NCBI GenBank assembly: GCA_049999725.1
Contig: JBNGIS010016744.1
Coordinates: 1-30,752 of the forward strand
Origin: Haplomitrium mnioides
Taxonomy: Eukaryota; Marchantiophyta; Haplomitriopsida; Calobryales
DNA length: 30,752 nt
Direction: 5' to 3'
Below the pieces are notes generated by a model. That model saw only the letters and a program-made list of their open reading frames with translations. It was not told the origin of the DNA and searched no databases. The position numbers were made by a program, and so were the translations under genes. Numbering within the stretch: position 1 is the first letter of the stretch; each line of letters begins with the position of its first letter. This document shows, piece after piece, positions 26,477 to 30,752 of this stretch.

Positions 26477-27400
26477 AAGAAAGGAGGGTAATCTGTACCG
26501 ACTTCAATGATCGATGATATTTTGAAGGAGTTTTTAGATGTATTTCCATATGACTTGCCAAAATAGTTACTAGATGATCGTGAAATGCCATTTCTGATTG
26601 AGTTGATACTAAGAAGTACTCTTTATAATTGGCTTATATGCCGATTATTGCACAAAATTTGGAAGAGATTTGCAAAACCTTGATGGATCTTATTGACAAG
26701 GATTTCATTCAATATAGTACTTTGCATTGGGAAGCATCGGTATTCTTTGTACCAAATAAAGCTGGTGGATTTTGTTTTTGTATAGATTATTGTGGTTTGA
26801 ATAATTAAATTGTAAAGACTGCCTATCATTTACCATGCATTGATGATTTGTTGGATCAATTGAGTGGCGTGTGGTTTTTTTCCAAACTAGATCTTTGAAG
26901 TAGTTATTGGCAAACTCCTATCAAGCAAAATGATATGCCAAAGATAGCATTTTTGCACGAGGTATGGACATTTTGAGTGGAAGGTCCTTACATTTGGTCT
27001 CACTAATGCTCTAGCCATATTCATGGATCAAATGCATCAAATTTTTGATGGGTTATTGAATAAGTCATTTTTTTGTATTCTTGGATGACATTCTTATTTT
27101 TAGTAAAATTGAAGCTTAGTATTGCAATCATCTGAAAGAAGTATTGCGAAGATTGCGCAATTGGAAGTTTTATTTCAAGAGATCTAAGTGCAAATTTTGG
27201 AAGTAAGAGGTTACTTAGCTAGGGTGCAAGGTATATGCGGATGGTATCAAAATGGCAGAAGAGAAAATTAATGTTATTACAGAGTGGCCAACACTAAATG
27301 AGGCATATGAAGTTAGAGCTTTCAATGATTTGGCAAGCTTCTAATGACGATTCGTCCATTATTATGCGCATATTGTTGCACCACTTACAGATCTGCTAAG
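26477..27400 (+). pseudogene. Gypsy C1 reverse transcriptase remnant
   Basis: Multi-frame Ty3/gypsy RT with many stops. KTLMDLIDKDFIQYSTLHWE then ASVFFVPNKAGGFCFCIDYC (about 26680-26790) is the K.G..R.C.DYR..N region. AYHLPCIDDLLDQLSG and FFSKLDL (motif A; the Asp is kept) follow. The catalytic [10 protein letters not shown] survives at about 27077-27106. Stops such as CAA to TAA at NN-stop-IVK (C2 has NKQTVK) show C-to-T decay. Confidence 0.87.
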
Positions 27401-28002
27401 CAAGAAGGTCAAGTTTCAATGAACCACCAAAGAGAAAATGGCATTTCAACAACTCAAGGATGCAATCTCTTCTTGTCATATTCTACAATCATATGATCTA
27501 AAAACACATTGCATAGTTGATTTTGATTCTTCTAATTTTGCTATTGGAGCAATTTTCCAACAAGAGTTTGCGGATGGACGTCCTCCAATTGCCTTCATAT
27601 TACGCCAATTAAATGCGGTAGAGAAAAACTATTCTACAATGGATTGAAAGCAATTGACAATGGTTTATGCTAGGAAAGTATGAAGACACAATCTTTTAGG
27701 AAGACTTGTACTTATACGTATGGATCACAAACCATTGTTAGAAGCAATCCATTTGGAAAATATGACAAGTCACCATCACCGATGGGAAGATCAATTGCAA
27801 ATCTTCAATATCAAGGTAGAATACAAGTCTGGAAGGCTTCATGCCATTCCTGATGCATTGTCACGAAGGTTGGATCATCGAGTGAATACAATAGAGGTGG
27901 CTAACATTATTATATTACATTTGAGTGAGGCAACTAGTAGGAGTTATCATCAGAAACTACAAGAAGATGTTTTTTTAGTCTTGTTTGAGTATGATTGGTT
28001 GT
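27401..28002 (+). pseudogene. Gypsy C1 RNase H remnant, cut by C2
   Basis: TTKEKMAFQQLKDAISSCHI, VDFDSSNFAIGAIFQQEFAD (normally D.S..G.GAVL.Q), PIAFILRQLNAVEKNYSTMD, one stop, then MDHKPLLEAIHLENM and DQLQIFNIKVEYKSGRLHAI ending PDALSRR. These are the standard gypsy RNase H and connection motifs. The frame runs to EYDWLL, where other gypsy elements continue YDW..GLL into the integrase. The C2 LTR starts here at 28003, and no C1 integrase is visible in the window. Confidence 0.87.
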
Positions 28003-28375
28003 TGTAATAGTATAAGCATAAGGTTGTGCTATTTATAAGAAAATAGAGAGGATTGAAGGAAGTGGTTTTAGGTTACTTGCATTCGAAGTCACTTTTGGTA
28101 GTGAATCACCTTTAATGCTGAAATGAGAAGTGACTTGTAAGTGAAGAAAGAGGGATGACACTCTCTTCTCTTGTATAAATAGAAGGGCTTCTTAGCCCCA
28201 CTTCTCATTCTGGAGTTCCTCTTGAATCATTTGGGTTCTTTAGTTGCTTGGCTTTGTCTTATATTCTTGGCTTTAGTTTGCTTATTGGTTTTGAGTTGTG
28301 TAACTCTTTTAGAGTTGTCTTGAATTATTACTTACTTGGAATTCGATCTTTGAGTTCTCTTTGAGTTCTTTTACA
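28003..28375 (+). repeat. Gypsy C2 5' LTR (373 bp)
   Basis: Starts TGTAATAGTATAAGCATAAG and ends CTTTTACA, one base before the primer site. No purine tract precedes it, so it is more likely the 5' LTR of C2 inserted into C1 than a 3' LTR of C1. Confidence 0.85.
28174..28181 (+). promoter_or_regulatory. TATA box in the C2 LTR
   Basis: TATAAATA, preceded by TCTCTTCTCTTG, in the middle of the LTR. Transcription would start about 30 bp downstream, near 28205-28215. Confidence 0.6.
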
Positions 28376-28376
28376 T

Positions 28377-28390
28377 TGGTATCAGAGCCA
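28377..28390 (+). promoter_or_regulatory. Gypsy C2 primer-binding site (initiator-Met tRNA)
   Basis: TGGTATCAGAGCCA, the perfect plant initiator-Met site, one base after the LTR end. Confidence 0.93.
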
Positions 28391-28406
28391 TGTTCTTTTC
28401 GGTGAA

Positions 28407-29129
28407 ATGGAGAAACAAGAAAGGAGTATGCAAGCGATGCAACAACAAATTGAACATCTTTCTCGCTTGCTAGAAGTTCAAATGCAAATGGGGAATAGGG
28501 CACCTTTTCAAGAAGAAGAAAGTCATGTGACGTTTCTCAAGCCAAAGGCTTATGATGGCAAGACAGTTCTTGGTGCATCTGAGAATTTCTTGTTCAATTA
28601 TAAGCAATATTTTGAGGCTACCAATATAAGAGAAGATGGTAGAAGGATTCTATTCGCTGCAAGTCAGTTGGAAGGAGTGGCAAAGACTTGGTGGAGATAT
28701 CAAAATAAGCAAGCTCAACGTGGATTTGTCACTCCAATTGCTTCTTGGCAAGAGTTTAAAGAAGCGGTCAATCTAAGATTTAGGGTTTTGAATGCTCCAA
28801 ATGTGGCAAGAGATCATTTGGCAGAATTGAAGCAACTTGGTACGGTAAAGAGCTATGTCACGCAATTTCAAAATATCATTATGCAAATTCCTAATATGGG
28901 CGAGGGAGAAGCTTTGGATCGTTTTGTTCGAGGATTGAAGTCTCGCACTAGAATGGAAGTGAAAATGAGGGAGCCTTCTCAACTACAAAAAGCAATGAGT
29001 ATGGCAGAAAGATATGACTCGCTACCAGCGACTAACGAGGCTAGGTTACGTCCGCATCCACAACAAGCTTTACCAAATGTTTGTGTACCAGCAAATGAGG
29101 CTGTACCTACGGAGATTGATGCAACATAG
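28407..29129 (+). CDS. gag: Gypsy C2 gag (capsid region)
   Basis: Open frame of 240 residues, 17 bp after the primer site, starting MEKQERSMQAMQQQIEHLSR (coiled coil). The retrotransposon gag domain is at about residues 55-190: KPKAYDGKTVLGASENFLFN, ASQLEGVAKTWWRYQNK (the A...W......), SWQEFKEAVNLRFRVLNAP, LKQLGTVKSYVTQFQNII and RFVRGLKSRTRMEVKMREPS. A stop at 29127-29129 cuts it before the zinc knuckle. Gag packages element RNA into virus-like particles. The frame is intact up to that stop, clearly better preserved than in C1. Confidence 0.88.
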   Translation: MEKQERSMQAMQQQIEHLSRLLEVQMQMGNRAPFQEEESHVTFLKPKAYDGKTVLGASENFLFNYKQYFEATNIREDGRRILFAASQLEGVAKTWWRYQNKQAQRGFVTPIASWQEFKEAVNLRFRVLNAPNVARDHLAELKQLGTVKSYVTQFQNIIMQIPNMGEGEALDRFVRGLKSRTRMEVKMREPSQLQKAMSMAERYDSLPATNEARLRPHPQQALPNVCVPANEAVPTEIDAT

Positions 29130-29180
29130 AGAGTGGCACTCACTGATGGAGAACGTGAGCGTCTACGTCAAAGTGGAGGA

Positions 29181-29222
29181 TGTTTTTATTGTTGACAGCT
29201 TGGTCATATGATTGCGAATTAC
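29181..29222 (+). pseudogene. Gypsy C2 CCHC zinc knuckle, disabled
   Basis: Reads C-F-Y-C-stop-QLGHMIAN-Y. The last Cys is Tyr (TAC, 29220-29222) and a TGA (29193-29195) lies inside. Spacing otherwise fits C-x2-C-x4-H-x4-C. Upstream ALTDGERERLRQSGG is the usual lead-in. Confidence 0.8.
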
Positions 29223-29350
29223 CCACGTCGCCAAGGTCAACCACGTGCTCTTGTTTAAGTAGCAACTACTGAAGAAGAAAATTACGGAAATGACCGACCT
29301 CAGTAAAGATAATCGAGCAATTTACTGAGAGCTTAATTAGTTCCAATGGA

Positions 29351-29719
29351 ATGAAAAGCTCGACAAGAATTAGAAGTAGCTTGTTTCTTCTAGATGATAT
29401 GGTTGATGAGCATTCTTGTAGAATGTTGGTAGATTGTGGAAGTTCTGAAAATTTCATGTCACTACGTTTTGCAAAGAAAATCAAAGCTACGACTTCGCCG
29501 ATCAACGGAAGTTTTGTGACTATGGCCGATGGCCAAAAACATGAGGTATTCCATTCTCACAAGCCATTTCTTCTAAAGATTAGCAAAGATTATGAGGAAT
29601 CTATGGATTTTGTTATTGCACCCATACGGTATGACATTATTTTGGGCTTGCCTTGGCTTAAAGATCGGTTTGCTCAAGTTGATTGGGCAAAATGGAAAAT
29701 TCAAGTTACTTTACAATGA
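29351..29719 (+). pseudogene. Gypsy C2 aspartic protease domain
   Basis: Open frame of 122 residues with the retropepsin pattern MLVDCGSSENFMSLRFAKKI (catalytic D-C-G in place of the usual D-S-G), MADGQKHEV, and FVIAPIRYDIILGLPWLKD (the ILG.PWL hallmark). It would release the gag and pol products. It is separated from gag and RT by stops, so it is not part of one polyprotein now. Confidence 0.85.
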
Positions 29720-29734
29720 AAGCAATTTCTTTTA

Positions 29735-30752
29735 GGGCGTCTGGCACCGTTGGTGAAGAAGCCCAAATCAGTTCAGTATAATGATTTGATGGAGAAAGAG
29801 TTACCCGTCTTTGCTATATGGATTAAGTCTATTGTGGACTTGAATAAGGAGGGAGGGAAATCTATACCAACCTCAATGATTGATGATATCTTGAAGGTGT
29901 TTTCAGATGTGTTTCTGGATGATTTGCCAAAGGGGTTACGAGATGATCGTGGAATGCCCTTTCCGATAGAGTTGATACCAGGAAGTATTCTGTATAATCA
30001 ACCTATATACAGGCTATCACCACAAAAGTTGGAAGAGCTTCGCAAGACTTTGATGGATCTTCTTGAAAAGGATTTCATTCAACATAGTACTTCACCTTGG
30101 AGAGCACCGGTATTCTTTGTACCAAAGAAAGATGGTGGATTTCGTCTTTATACTAATTATCGTGGTTTGAACAAGCAAACCGTCAAGAATGCTTATCATT
30201 TACCACGTATTGATGATTTGTTGGATCAAATGAGCGGTGCGCGGTTCTTTTCGAAGCTTGATCTTCAAAGTGGTTATTGGCAAATTCCTATCAAGCCAAG
30301 TGATATGTCGAAGACAACTTTTCATACAAGGTATGGACATTTTGAGTGAAAGGTCCTTGCATTTGGTCTCACTAATGCTCCAACTATATTCATGGATCAA
30401 ATACATCAAATTTTTTATGGGCTATTGGATAAGTCAGTTTTGGCATTCTTGGATAACATTCTTATTTTTAGCAAAACTGAAGATGAGCATCGCAATCATT
30501 TGAAAAAAGTTTTGCAAAGATTGCGCAATTGGAAGTTTTATTATAAGCAATCCAAGTGCAAATTTTGGAAGCAAGAGGTTACTTACTTGGGGCACAAGTG
30601 TCGGCGGATGGTATAAAAATGGAAGAAGAGAAAATCAAGGCTATTACTGAGTGGCCAACACCAAAGGAGACAAAGGACATTAGAGCCTTCAATGGATTGG
30701 TAAGTTTCTATCGACGATTCATCCATTGTTATGCACATATTGCTACACTACT
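29735..30752 (+). pseudogene. Gypsy C2 reverse transcriptase, partial at the window end
   Basis: The frame 29750-30349 reads [20 protein letters not shown], then [80 protein letters not shown] and [19 protein letters not shown] (motif A). TGG is replaced by TGA at 30347-30349 within FE-W-K. After the stop LAFGLTNAPTIFMDQ, AFLDNILIFSKTEDEHRNHL (catalytic FLDD changed to FLDN) and KQSKCKFWKQEVTYLGH follow, then AFNGLVSFYRRFIH near the edge. The D-to-N change would abolish polymerase activity. RNase H, integrase and the 3' LTR lie beyond the window. Confidence 0.88.

Noticed and set aside
1-30752. CRISPR array, prokaryotic operons, tRNA or rRNA genes.
   Set aside because: No short regularly spaced identical repeats with unique spacers, no ribosome-binding sites or operon layout, and no tRNA cloverleaf or rRNA sequence was noticed by eye.

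Overview
This 30.7 kb window looks like repeat-rich, gene-poor nuclear DNA of a land plant. The signs are: LTR elements primed by initiator-Met tRNA (TGGTATCAGAGCCA primer sites), Ty1/copia and Ty3/gypsy elements, plant-type LINEs ending in a zf-RVT zinc knuckle, and a fragment of a pentatricopeptide-repeat (PPR) gene. A Penelope-like (PLE) reverse transcriptase is also present. PLEs are uncommon in flowering plants, so a fern, lycophyte, bryophyte or gymnosperm is my best guess; the species cannot be named from the sequence. No convincing intact host gene was found. The best candidate is a 200-codon coiled-coil open frame at 1890-2492 (minus).

Layout. 1-860: satellite-like array. 880-1880: degenerate low-complexity repeats. 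1890-2492: the coiled-coil open frame. 3086-5075: pieces of a LINE (zf-RVT domain, two tail copies, an antisense tail with a T tract) with a PPR gene fragment spliced in. 5807-6842: three adjacent copies of a short ORF-less retroposon, here called F1. 7240-8760: dead Copia element B. 8766-12277: two head-to-tail units (about 1.85 kb in unit 1) made of a Copia fragment A plus non-Copia DNA; the third unit lies at 21319-24660. 12278-21318: Copia element D on the minus strand, with a long 3' LTR, primer site, gag, and protease/integrase/RT/RNase H remains. It is broken at 16615-19670 by a composite of an F2 retroposon, an antisense LINE RT and a PLE carrying its own F1 insertion; its 5' LTR is also split by F1. 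25568-28002: dead gypsy element C1. 28003-30752: gypsy element C2, same family, better preserved, running off the window end.

The most unusual signal is the pair of short repeats F1 (eight copies) and F2 (two copies). They have no ORF and are flanked by variable target-site duplications (17, 15 and about 10 bp) where their Copia target lets the empty site be read. On the minus strand they share a fixed 3' end and ragged 5' ends, and two loci hold adjacent head-to-tail copies. F1 and F2 differ in sequence but share three successive hairpins whose loops are conserved while stem bases change in a compensated way. That is the pattern expected of a selected RNA structure. The PLE is a possible but unproven source of the mobilising enzyme.

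All element genes seen here carry stops, frameshifts or deletions, so nothing in the window appears able to move by itself. All positions of element ends are read by eye and may be off by a few bases.
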